This document shows, piece after piece, positions 27,765-35,741 of a stretch of 64,000 bases of DNA. The stretch's first letter is position 1, and each line of letters opens with the position of its first letter. The notes under the pieces were generated by a model. It saw nothing but the letters and a program-made list of their open reading frames with translations, did not search any database and had not been told where the DNA came from. The DNA is from Streptomyces hyaluromycini (lineage in GTDB: Bacteria > Actinomycetota > Actinomycetes > Streptomycetales > Streptomycetaceae): assembly GCF_002217755.1 (NCBI RefSeq), contig NZ_BCFL01000024.1:186001-250000 (forward strand). The letters run 5' to 3'. The position numbers and the translations under genes were made by a program.

Positions 27765-28351
27765 CAGCGGGTGACGTCCGCGGTCGCTTCGGAGATGGCC
27801 TGGGCGAAGACGAGCGCCTGGCGCACCGTCTCCGGGCCGTCCCCGGCCTCGCTGACCCGCAGGCTGAGGTCGTCCGCCGTGGAGTTGCCGGTGTAGCCGT
27901 GGTCGGCCTCGCAGTTGGGGTCGCCGCAGGCGGCGGGCTCCAGGTCGATGCGGGAGACGGCGCCCCAGCCGATGGTCAGCACGATCTCGCGGGGCAGGGT
28001 GCCCGGCGTGTACTGCTCCGGGTTGGCCACAACCCGGCTGACCACGACGGACGAGATCCGGCCGAGCTTGACCGACTCGGTCGAGGTGGTGGCGTACGGC
28101 GTCGGGGAGGTGCTGTCGGCGGCCTGCTCGTCGGTGTGGCTGACGATGAAGCGGTTGCCGGTGAGGACGAGCACGGTCACATGCCGCCGCACCTCGTTCT
28201 GGTCGAACGTCGTCTCCTGGTGGACCAGGTACGACCGGATCGGCTCACCACCGATGGCGGCCTCCACCGCCTCGGCCACGAGGGCCGGGTAGTAGCCGCT
28301 GCGCTCGATCGCGACGCGCAGCCCCTGGGTCGTCGTACTGGTCTTGGCCAT
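27764..28351 (-). CDS. DUF5998 family protein
   Basis: A 195-residue soluble protein beginning AKTSTTTQGLR, with VLVLTGNRFIVSHTDE and the DPNCEADHGYTG segment; this is the actinobacterial DUF5998 family, function unknown. The second of two close ATG codons was taken because AGGATGGAC is well spaced before it; the first ATG would add MDA only. It leads the unit with the phosphatase and tdk genes. The 133 bases upstream are its promoter region. Confidence 0.8.
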   Translation of the reverse strand: MAKTSTTTQGLRVAIERSGYYPALVAEAVEAAIGGEPIRSYLVHQETTFDQNEVRRHVTVLVLTGNRFIVSHTDEQAADSTSPTPYATTSTESVKLGRISSVVVSRVVANPEQYTPGTLPREIVLTIGWGAVSRIDLEPAACGDPNCEADHGYTGNSTADDLSLRVSEAGDGPETVRQALVFAQAISEATADVTR

Positions 28352-28484
28352 GGCGTCCATCCTAATCCGTGGGCAAGGGGACCCGGGCCAGTCGCGCGCG
28401 GCCGCGTCCGACGCCGCCGCCGTCGCGCGCGGCCGCGTCGAACGCCGCCGACGGGTGCGGACGTTCGTCTCGGCCGGCCGGCGG

Positions 28485-31376
28485 TCAGTAGGCGGGCAGG
28501 GTGCGCGGGCCCAGATCGTCACGGGCCGGAGGTGGCGCGAGGCGGACGGTGGCCCCCAGGACGCTCACGCCCTGCCGGGCGACCACGACGGGTTCCAGGG
28601 TGACCGCGACGACCTCGGGGTGGTCGTCGACCAGCCGGGACACCCTGAGCAGCAGCTCCTCCAGGGCGGGCGTGTCGACGGGGGCCGAACCGCGCCAGCC
28701 GAACAGCAGGGGCGCGGTCCGGACCGAACGCACCAGTGAGGTGGCGTCCCGGTCGGTGACCGGAACCAGCCGGTGCGCCATGTCCCCGAGCAGCTGCGAG
28801 GCGGCCCCCGCGAGGCCGAAGGACACCACGGCCCCGGCGGCCGGGTCGATCACGGCCCGTACGACGGTGTCCACGCCCCGGGGTGCCATCCGCTGCACCA
28901 CCGGCCGCAGCTCCTCGGGCGTCCCGTACAGCTCGCTCAACTCGGCGTACGCCCGGCGCAGTTGCTCTTCGTCCGCCAGGTCGAGCCGCACTCCGCCCAG
29001 GTCGGCGCGGTGGCGCAGATGGGGAGCGGTGGCCTTGAGGGCGACGGGATAGCCGAGGGCGCGGGCGGCTCCGACGGCGGCGTCGGGGGCGGGAGCGGGC
29101 AGGGCGCGGTGCACGTCGATGCCGTACCTGCCGAGGAGCCGGCAGGTCTCCTCGACCCCGATGGTGAGTCCCTCCCCGCGTTCGAGGAGCGCGCCGATCA
29201 GCTCGGCGGCGCCCCTCTCGTCGATGTCCTCGTACTCGGGCACCTTCCCGGGTTCGGCGGCCTCCCGCCGCCACTGCCCGTACTTCACGGCCTCGGCGAG
29301 GGCCCGCACGGCCCGCTCGGCAGCGGGGTAGGCGGGGATGAGACGGGAGTAGGGGTGGGGGGCAGGGGAGGCAGGGGGCTTCGGGGGTTGGGGCAGCGCG
29401 GCGGAGGGCGCCTTCGTCTCGGCCGCCACCGCGGTGGGCAGGCGTTCCGCAGGGCGGAACGGGTGGGCACCGCCTGCAGCGCCGGGTGCCATCGCACCCG
29501 CCGTAGGTGCGGTACGGCCCGCAGCCGAAAGCGCCTCCGCAAGCCCCCCGAGCTCCACGTGCACCACAAGCACCGGCTTCCCCGGAACCTCTTCGGCCGC
29601 CGACCTGAGCGCCTCCGCCAGCTCCGCGTCCCCCACGGCCCCCTCACCGATCGTCGGGATCGCCGTGACGACCACCGCGTCGCACGACTCGTCCGCCAGC
29701 GCCTGCGACAGCGCCCGGTGGAAGTCCCCGGCGGTCGCCCGCGTCGTCAGGTCCAGCGGCCGGGCCGGCCGCAGCCCCTCGGCCAGGCACCGGTCGTACG
29801 TCAGCAGCCCCAGCGACTCCGAGTTGCCGAGGATCGCCACCCGCGGCCCGGCCGGCAGCGGCTGCCGCGCGAGCAGCAGCCCCGCGTCGACCAGCTCGGT
29901 GATGGTGTCGACGCGGATCACCCCGGCCTGCCTCAGCAGCGCGGACACCGTGGCGTGCGGCAGCCGCGTCGCCCGTACCGCGTGGCCCGGCGGCGCCCCC
30001 GCGCCCTGCACCACGACCAGCGGCTTCGCCGCCCCCGTCCGCCGGGCGAGGCGGGTGAACTTGCGCGGGTTGCCGATGGACTCCAGGTACATGAGGACGA
30101 CGTCGGTCTCGGGGTCGTCGTACCAGTACTGGAGGACGTCGTTGCCGGAGACGTCCGCGCGGTTGCCGGAGGACACGAAGGTGGAGACGCCCGTGGTGCC
30201 GGTGACGCCGCCGCCGCGCCGGTGCAGCCGGGACAGCAGGGCGATGCCGATGGCGCCGGACTGGGCGAACAGGCCGATCCGGCCGGGGCGGGGCATCTCG
30301 GGTGCGAGGGAGGCGTTCAGCCGGACGTCGTCCGCGGTGTTGATGATCCCGAAGGCGTTGGGGCCGATGATGCGCATGCCGTACGTGCGCGCCTGCCGGA
30401 CGAGGGCGCGCTGGCGCTCACGGCCGTCGGGGCCGCTCTCCGCGTACCCGGCGGCGAGGACGACGAGCCCCTGGACGCCGTGTTCGCCGCACTCGGTGAC
30501 GGCCTCGGGCACGTGCTCGGCGGGTACGGCGACCACCGCGAGGTCGACAGGGCCGTCGATGTCCCTCACCGAGCGGTGCGCCGGCACCCCGTCGATCTCC
30601 TTGAGGTCGTCGGGGAAGGCCTGGTTCACGGCGTGCAGGCGGCCGGTGAAGCCGGCGCCCCGGAGGTTGCCGAGGACGCTGCGGCCGACCCCGCCGGGCG
30701 CGCGGCCGACGCCGATCACGGCCACGGAACCGGGCGCGAGCAGCCGCCGTACCGAACGGGCCTCCGCGCGCTGCTCCCGCGCGCGCTGGACGGCGACCGA
30801 GCGGTCCGTGGGCTCCAGGTCGAACTCCAGGCGGACCACGCCGTCCTCGAAGCTGCGCTGCTGGGTGTAGCCGGCGTCCGTGAACACCTTGATCATCTTG
30901 CTGTTCGCGGGCAGCACCTCGGCGGCGAAGCGGCGGATCCCGCGCTCGCGCGCGACGGCCGCGATGTGCTCAAGGAGGGCGGAGGCGACGCCGCGCCCCT
31001 GGTGGGCGTCCTGGACGAGGAAGGCGACCTCGGCCTCGTCGGCGGGCGCCGAGGCGGGCGTCCCGTCGGCGCCAATGCGGTCATAGCGTACGGTTGCGAT
31101 GAACTCGCCGCCGATGGTGGCCGCGAGTCCCACCCTGTCCACAAAGTCGTGGTGCGTGAAGCGGTGGACGTCCTTGGCGGAGAGCCTCGGGTAGGGCGCG
31201 AAGAAGCGGTAGTACTTCGACTCGTCCGAGACCTGCTCGTAGAAGCTGACCAGGCGATCGGCGTCATCAACGGTGATGGGCCGGATGCGCGCGGTACCCC
31301 CGTCGCGCAGCACCACGTCAGCCTCCCAGTGGGACGGGTACTCATGCCGGTCCTGCGGGTCCGCCGGGGTCTGCAT
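28485..31376 (-). CDS. patA: GNAT plus acyl-CoA-synthetase-like protein acetyltransferase (PatA type)
   Basis: A 963-residue two-part protein. The GNAT acetyltransferase is at the N-terminus (about residues 18-185, acetyl-CoA loop QDAHQGRGVASALL). An NDP-forming acyl-CoA-synthetase-like region follows: a CoA-binding domain (VAVIGVGRAPGGVGRS), a succinyl-CoA-ligase-like core (FAQSGAIGIALL), a Pro- and Ala-rich linker (about 600-680) and an ATP-grasp part (GYPVALKATAPHLRHR). This GNAT-first order is that of Streptomyces lividans PatA, which acetylates acyl-CoA synthetases to switch them off; most Pat enzymes have the reverse order. The core should be catalytically idle and regulatory. ATG at 31376 fits family starts. 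Confidence 0.88.
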   Translation of the reverse strand: MQTPADPQDRHEYPSHWEADVVLRDGGTARIRPITVDDADRLVSFYEQVSDESKYYRFFAPYPRLSAKDVHRFTHHDFVDRVGLAATIGGEFIATVRYDRIGADGTPASAPADEAEVAFLVQDAHQGRGVASALLEHIAAVARERGIRRFAAEVLPANSKMIKVFTDAGYTQQRSFEDGVVRLEFDLEPTDRSVAVQRAREQRAEARSVRRLLAPGSVAVIGVGRAPGGVGRSVLGNLRGAGFTGRLHAVNQAFPDDLKEIDGVPAHRSVRDIDGPVDLAVVAVPAEHVPEAVTECGEHGVQGLVVLAAGYAESGPDGRERQRALVRQARTYGMRIIGPNAFGIINTADDVRLNASLAPEMPRPGRIGLFAQSGAIGIALLSRLHRRGGGVTGTTGVSTFVSSGNRADVSGNDVLQYWYDDPETDVVLMYLESIGNPRKFTRLARRTGAAKPLVVVQGAGAPPGHAVRATRLPHATVSALLRQAGVIRVDTITELVDAGLLLARQPLPAGPRVAILGNSESLGLLTYDRCLAEGLRPARPLDLTTRATAGDFHRALSQALADESCDAVVVTAIPTIGEGAVGDAELAEALRSAAEEVPGKPVLVVHVELGGLAEALSAAGRTAPTAGAMAPGAAGGAHPFRPAERLPTAVAAETKAPSAALPQPPKPPASPAPHPYSRLIPAYPAAERAVRALAEAVKYGQWRREAAEPGKVPEYEDIDERGAAELIGALLERGEGLTIGVEETCRLLGRYGIDVHRALPAPAPDAAVGAARALGYPVALKATAPHLRHRADLGGVRLDLADEEQLRRAYAELSELYGTPEELRPVVQRMAPRGVDTVVRAVIDPAAGAVVSFGLAGAASQLLGDMAHRLVPVTDRDATSLVRSVRTAPLLFGWRGSAPVDTPALEELLLRVSRLVDDHPEVVAVTLEPVVVARQGVSVLGATVRLAPPPARDDLGPRTLPAY

Positions 31377-31553
31377 GGGCCCCAGAGTACGGCTCGCGTC
31401 CGACAACGGCGCGAGGCAGTCTGTGGAGGACAAAAGTCGGGCCGAGGCCGCGGTCCGACGACACACCCGGAGAGGACTCACGCCCACTCCGGGCATGCTT
31501 CACGATATGGGAAACTGGTCTAGACAACCCTGAACACCGAAGGGCAGCATCAC

Positions 31554-31835
31554 ATGGCTGAGCGCCGCGTCAACGTCGGCTGGGCCGAGGGCCTCCACGC
31601 CCGCCCCGCTTCCATCTTCGTCCGAGCCGCCACGGCCGCAGGCGTCCCGATGACGATCGCCAAGGCCGGGGGCAACCCCGTCAACGCGGCCTCCATGCTG
31701 GCTGTCCTGGGGCTGGGCGCCCAGGGCGGCGAGGAGATCGTCCTCGCCTCCGAGGCCGAGGGCGCTGACGCCGCCCTCGACCGCCTGGCCAAGCTGGTCG
31801 CCGAGGGTCTCGAGGAACTTCCCGAGACCGTCTGA
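31554..31835 (+). CDS. ptsH: HPr phosphocarrier protein
   Basis: A 93-residue HPr of the phosphoenolpyruvate sugar phosphotransferase system. The phosphorylated His15 lies in GLHARPAS, and the regulatory-type Ser47 in NAASML is present. It passes phosphate from enzyme I to sugar-specific enzyme II proteins in the cytosol. It is a monocistronic gene with a hairpin terminator about 20 bases downstream and a 177-base promoter region shared with the divergent patA-like gene. No other pts gene is in the window. Confidence 0.97.
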   Translation: MAERRVNVGWAEGLHARPASIFVRAATAAGVPMTIAKAGGNPVNAASMLAVLGLGAQGGEEIVLASEAEGADAALDRLAKLVAEGLEELPETV

Positions 31836-31856
31836 GCGCCCGGCGCCCGCACGTCC

Positions 31857-31892
31857 GGGGCCGCGCCACTCCCCGGGGAGCGGCGCGGCCCC
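31857..31892. terminator. intrinsic terminator after ptsH
   Basis: An 18-bp stem with one mismatch and essentially no loop (GGGGCCGCGCCA...CCCC against its complement), 21 bases past the ptsH stop. The following 257 bases to the GntR gene stop contain nothing I can assign. Confidence 0.8.
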
Positions 31893-32149
31893 GCCGTCTC
31901 CCCCTCGGCCCCGGAGCCCGTACCGGGTCACCCGTCATGTGCCGCAATTCCTTGACGGGCGCACATGACTTCACAACAGGGCCGCACACGGCTTTACGAC
32001 GGCCCCGTCCCGGAGTTTGTGAAGACCCCGGCGCCCGGCTTTACCGCGGGCACACGAAAGAAGCGCGACCGTGAATTCCCGGCGCGCGTGAATTCGGGCA
32101 GCGAAAACAGACCCCGCCGAATAACATCTCTTTGTATACGGTGCGCGTG

Positions 32150-32845
32150 TTAATGCCGCAGGCCCGACATGTTTACGGGGTGTTGCGAAGTCCTCACACC
32201 GTTCGCCCGTTCGGTGGTGCCGGAAAAGCGCAGCCGGTGGGAGACCGTCGAGCGCTCGGTGTGCAGTGCCGTGACAGCCCGGGCCCGCTCGGCGTCGCCG
32301 CGCGCCACCGCGTCCACGATGGCGCCGTGCTCCGTCCAGGACTCCGCGGGGTTGGCGGGCGTCTCCACGGTGTACATCCAGGCGATCTTGTGCCGGAGCT
32401 GGGTGAGCGTGGAGGTCAGGGCATGGCTGCCGGAGGCCTGCGCCAGGGTCTCGTGGAACCAGCCGCCCAGGGAGCGCAGATCCTCGCTGTTTCCCCGCCT
32501 GGCCCGCTCCTGCCCCAGCCGGACCAGTCCGCGCAGCACCTTGAGGTGGGCCTCGGTGCGGCGCTGGGCGGCCCGGGAGGCGCCGAGCGGCTCCAGGAGC
32601 ATGCGCATCTCCAGCAGGTCGGCGGCCTCCTGCTCGGTGGGTTCGGCGACGCACGCGCCCGCGTGCCGGCGCGTCACGACGAAGCCCTCGGCCTCCAGGG
32701 TGCGCAGGGCCTCGCGGACGGGGACGCGCGAGACCCCGTAGCGGCGGGCCAGGAGTTCCTCGGTGAGCCGGCTGCCGCGCTCGTAGACACCCGCGACGAT
32801 GTCGTCCCGGATCGCCGTGCATACCGAGTGCGCCGGAATACGCAT
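32150..32845 (-). CDS. GntR/FadR-type transcriptional regulator
   Basis: A 231-residue repressor-type protein. The N-terminal winged helix (about 8-72) has the GntR signature LTEELLARRYGVSRVPVREALRTLEAEG; the C-terminal FCD helical domain (about 80-215) would bind an organic-acid or sugar-acid effector. It stands alone next to ptsH but is read in the opposite direction, so a link to sugar uptake is only positional. The upstream bases to 32985 are AT-richer and hold its promoter. Confidence 0.9.
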   Translation of the reverse strand: MRIPAHSVCTAIRDDIVAGVYERGSRLTEELLARRYGVSRVPVREALRTLEAEGFVVTRRHAGACVAEPTEQEAADLLEMRMLLEPLGASRAAQRRTEAHLKVLRGLVRLGQERARRGNSEDLRSLGGWFHETLAQASGSHALTSTLTQLRHKIAWMYTVETPANPAESWTEHGAIVDAVARGDAERARAVTALHTERSTVSHRLRFSGTTERANGVRTSQHPVNMSGLRH

Positions 32846-32985
32846 GACCGACCTCCGCCTTAATCCCCGTGAAACGCCGCCGAGTGGCGTCCGTTCCGTG
32901 ACTCTATTGCAATGAGCCGGAATTTCCGACGGCGGGCCGGAATCCAGGGATATATTTTGGACACCGGGTGCACGAAAACGACGAA

Positions 32986-33009
32986 AGCCCCGGCACAGGG
33001 GCCGGGGCT
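32986..33009. terminator. intrinsic terminator downstream of the M23 peptidase
   Basis: A perfect 9-bp stem (AGCCCCGGC and complement) with a 6-base loop, preceded on the minus-strand exit side by TTTCG, about 220 bases beyond the M23 peptidase stop. Confidence 0.7.
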
Positions 33010-33061
33010 CCGGAGGATCTCACGGGTTGTTGCCGCAGTGTCCTGCCGGGTTCACCTTGGT

Positions 33062-33178
33062 GGTCGGGTGCGGGTGCGTGGGGGTTGCTCGCGCCCCTTT
33101 CAGGGGCGTCACGCGCAGCGCCCCTTCAGGGGCGCGGGGAACTGCGCGACCAGCCACGGCGCACCCGCGCCCGGCGCA
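33062..33178. repeat. Streptomyces intergenic repeat with twin hairpins
   Basis: This stretch, with GTTGCTCGCGCCCC, the hairpins at 33092-33108 and 33118-33135 (GCGCCCC-TTCA-GGGGCGC), then GCGGGGAACTGCGCGACCAG, is the widespread short intergenic element seen in many copies in Streptomyces genomes. I recognise it from general knowledge; copy number here cannot be tested. Confidence 0.7.
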
Positions 33179-33229
33179 CGCATCGCAACCTTCACGTCGG
33201 TCTCGGCGCCGGGCCCGCGTCCAGCTCCC

Positions 33230-33985
33230 TCAGACGTTCACGCCGTGCTTGCGGAGGTAGGCGACCGGGTCGATGTCGGAGCCGTAGTCCGGGGTGGTGC
33301 GCGCCTCGAAGTGGAGGTGGGGGCCGGTGGTGTTGCCGGTCGCGCCGGAGAGGCCGATCTGCTGGCCCGGGGTGACCTTCTGGCCCACCGAGACGCCGAT
33401 GGACGAGAGGTGGCCGTACTGGGTGTACATGCCGTCGGCCATCTTGATGACGATCTCGTTGCCGTACGCCCCGCCCCAGCCGGTGGAGACGACCGTGCCG
33501 GTGCCGACCGCGTGCACGACCGTGCCGCTGGCGGCGTGGAAGTCGATGCCGGTGTGGGCGCCGGAGGACCACAGGGAGCCGCCGGTCTTGTAGCCGGTGG
33601 AGACGTAGGAGTCGCTGATCGGCGCGACGAAGGTGTTCAGGCGCTTGCGCTCGGCCGCGCGGGCCGCTCGCACCTTGGCCTCGTGCTCCTTCTTGGCCTG
33701 CTCGGCAGCCTTCTTGCGGGCGGCCTCCTCGGCCGCCTTGCGCTCGGCGGCGGCCTTCTGCGTGGCGGCCTGGGCGTCGATCTGCTCGACGACCGAGTCG
33801 CTGAGCGTGATGACCGGGGTGAGGCCGGTCTGCTCGACGGAGTTCTCGGCGGCGAGCGCCGGGGCGGCCGAGACGGTGCCGATGACACCCGTGGTGGTGA
33901 GGGCCGCGATACCGGCGGCCTGCGCGGTGGTGCGCTTCACCCGGCCGGGACGACGGTGCTTCCCGGAGGCGCACATGAACGCCAT
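33230..33985 (-). CDS. secreted M23 family peptidoglycan endopeptidase
   Basis: A 251-residue secreted zinc peptidase that cuts peptide cross-bridges of the cell wall. A signal peptide (TTAQAAGIAALTTTGVIG, then AAPALAAE) leads into a helical, Ala-, Lys- and Glu-rich coiled-coil arm (about 60-115). The lysostaphin-like domain (about 125-245) carries metal ligands HTGIDFH and HLHFE. The ATG at 33985 lies 11 bases after AAAGGA. Upstream is a c-di-AMP riboswitch, so cell-wall cleavage is under second-messenger control, as for other Streptomyces cell-wall hydrolases. Confidence 0.94.
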   Translation of the reverse strand: MAFMCASGKHRRPGRVKRTTAQAAGIAALTTTGVIGTVSAAPALAAENSVEQTGLTPVITLSDSVVEQIDAQAATQKAAAERKAAEEAARKKAAEQAKKEHEAKVRAARAAERKRLNTFVAPISDSYVSTGYKTGGSLWSSGAHTGIDFHAASGTVVHAVGTGTVVSTGWGGAYGNEIVIKMADGMYTQYGHLSSIGVSVGQKVTPGQQIGLSGATGNTTGPHLHFEARTTPDYGSDIDPVAYLRKHGVNV

Positions 33986-34004
33986 GTAGAGGCTGGTCCT
34001 TTCC

Positions 34005-34160
34005 TTCCCTCTCGCCTACCGGGTTAGCTGACGGGTTCGGAGCAGGAAGGTCTCCTACGGGCCCCCTCGCGACACGCGCGGGCGCCCGATTCACCCCAGG
34101 GACTGCGTGGGTCCCCGGCTCCCCTGGCTCGCGCCGTACGGGGACTCGGCGATGGCTGTC
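34005..34160 (-). ncRNA. c-di-AMP riboswitch (ydaO/yuaA class)
   Basis: Read on the minus strand, the leader carries the conserved blocks of the ydaO aptamer in order: CGCCGAGTCC, GGGGTGAATCGGGCGCCC, GGAGACCTTCCTGCTCCGAA, CCCGTCAGCTAACCCGGTAG and GCGAGAGGGAAGGA. In Gram-positive bacteria this RNA binds cyclic di-AMP and turns expression off; in Streptomyces it controls cell-wall hydrolase genes. The 3' end is 20 bases from the M23 start, so the switch may act at the expression platform just before the ribosome-binding site. Confidence 0.93.
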
Positions 34161-34304
34161 CGGTGCCGCGGATGCGGCGCACTGCCTGACGGACAGCCCG
34201 GAAGAACCTACGAGGCCGCTCTTCCCCCGCCCAAACGGAACGCGGTTTTTGTAGCGCATCCCACAGGGCAGACAGGCAGCCTCCACCTCAATTCGGACAT
34301 GCGA

Positions 34305-34336
34305 GAGCCCTGATGACCCGAGGGTCACCAGGGCTC
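34305..34336. terminator. intrinsic terminator after the M16 peptidase pair
   Basis: A 15-bp stem with one G-U-type mismatch and a 2-base loop (GAGCCCTGATGACCC against GGGTCACCAGGGCTC), 16 bases beyond the stop of the second M16 gene. Confidence 0.85.
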
Positions 34337-34352
34337 CGCACCCGCGTGTGCC

Positions 34353-35741
34353 CTACTCCGCGGCGACGACCGTGACTTCGCCGATCCCGAGGGCCTCGAC
34401 GGGCTCCTTGATCTGCGCCGCGTCCCCGACGAGGACGGTCACCAGGCGGTCCACCGGGAAGGCGTTCACGACCGCCGCGGTGGCCTCCACGGTGCCGGTG
34501 GCGGCCAGTTGGCGGTACAGCGTCGCCTGGAAGTCGTCGGGCAGGTACTGCTCGACCTGGTCGGCCAGGGTGCCCGCGACGGCCGCCGCCGTCTCGTACT
34601 TGAGCGGCGCCACCCCCACGAGGTTCTGCACGGCCACATCGCGCTCGGCGTCCGTGAGGCCGTCGGCGGCGAGCGTACGCAGCACCGTCCACAGGTCCGT
34701 CAGGGCCGGGCCGGTGTTCGGGGTGTCCACGGAGCCGCTGATGGCGAGCATCGAGACACCGGTGCCGTCGGGGGCGGACCGCAGGACCTGCCCGAACGAG
34801 CGGACGCCGTAGGTGTAGCCCTTCTCCTCGCGCAGCACGCGGTCCAGGCGGGAGGTGAGGGTGCCGCCCAGGCAGTAGGTGCCGAGCACCTGGGCGGGCC
34901 AGACACGGTCGTGCCGGTCGGAGCCGACGCGGCCGATGAGCAACTGGGTCTGGACGGCGCCGGGGCGGTCCACGATGACGACCCGGCCGGTGTCGTCGGC
35001 GGCCACGGACGGGACCGGGCGGGGCTGCCCGGTGGCGGCGCGCCAGGCGCCCAGGGTCTCGCCGAGCAGCTCGTCCAGGTCGATGCCGGTCAGGTCGCCG
35101 ACGACGACCGCGGTGGCCGTGGCGGGGCGGACGTGCCGGTCGTAGAAGGCACGTACGGCGGCCGCGTCGATCTTCTCGACGGTGTCCTCGGTGCCCTGGC
35201 GCGGGCGGGACATCCGCGCGGTGGCCGGGAACAGCTGCTTGTAGAGCTCCTTGGCGGCCCGCCGGCTGGGGTTGGCCAGCTCGTGCGGGATCTCGTCGAG
35301 GCGGTTGCGGACCAGCCGCTCGACCTCGCTCTCGGCGAAGGCGGGCGCCCTGAGGGCGTCGGAGAGCAGCCCGAGGCCCTTGGCGAGCCGGGAGGCCGGG
35401 ACCTCCAGGCTGATGCGGACGCCGGGGTGGTCGGCGTGCGCGTCCAGGGTGGCGCCAGCCCGCTCCAGTTCGGCGGCGTACTCCTCGGCGGAGTGCTTGT
35501 CGGTGCCCTCGGAGAAGGCGCGCGACATGATGGTGGCGACGCCGTCCAGGCCGGCCGGCTCGGCGTCCAGGGGCGCGTCAAGGAGCACCTCGACGGCGAC
35601 GACCTGCTGGCCCGGGCGGTGGCAGCGCAGCACGGTCAGGCCGTTGTCCAGGGTGCCGCGCTCCGGGGCCGGGAAGGCCCAGGGCCTGGCCTCGCCCGGC
35701 TGCGGCTGAGGGTGGAAGTCCATGGTGGCGAGCTCGGTCAC
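34353..35741 (-). CDS. M16 family peptidase-like protein, non-catalytic partner
   Basis: A 462-residue protein with the two M16 halves (about 25-230 and 240-455), including RLDRVLREEKGYTYGVRSFG, typical of the C-terminal half. The zinc-binding HXXEH expected near residue 60 is absent; the equivalent region reads GVATIMSRAF. It is therefore probably the substrate-binding alpha-like subunit of a heterodimer with the catalytic protein encoded just upstream. The GTG overlaps that gene's stop (GTGA), consistent with equimolar, coupled synthesis. The substrate is unknown. Confidence 0.87.
   Translation of the reverse strand: MTELATMDFHPQPQPGEARPWAFPAPERGTLDNGLTVLRCHRPGQQVVAVEVLLDAPLDAEPAGLDGVATIMSRAFSEGTDKHSAEEYAAELERAGATLDAHADHPGVRISLEVPASRLAKGLGLLSDALRAPAFAESEVERLVRNRLDEIPHELANPSRRAAKELYKQLFPATARMSRPRQGTEDTVEKIDAAAVRAFYDRHVRPATATAVVVGDLTGIDLDELLGETLGAWRAATGQPRPVPSVAADDTGRVVIVDRPGAVQTQLLIGRVGSDRHDRVWPAQVLGTYCLGGTLTSRLDRVLREEKGYTYGVRSFGQVLRSAPDGTGVSMLAISGSVDTPNTGPALTDLWTVLRTLAADGLTDAERDVAVQNLVGVAPLKYETAAAVAGTLADQVEQYLPDDFQATLYRQLAATGTVEATAAVVNAFPVDRLVTVLVGDAAQIKEPVEALGIGEVTVVAAE

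Noticed and set aside
33062..33178. Ends of an insertion sequence
   Set aside because: The hairpins are short and there is no transposase; the sequence matches a common Streptomyces intergenic repeat instead.
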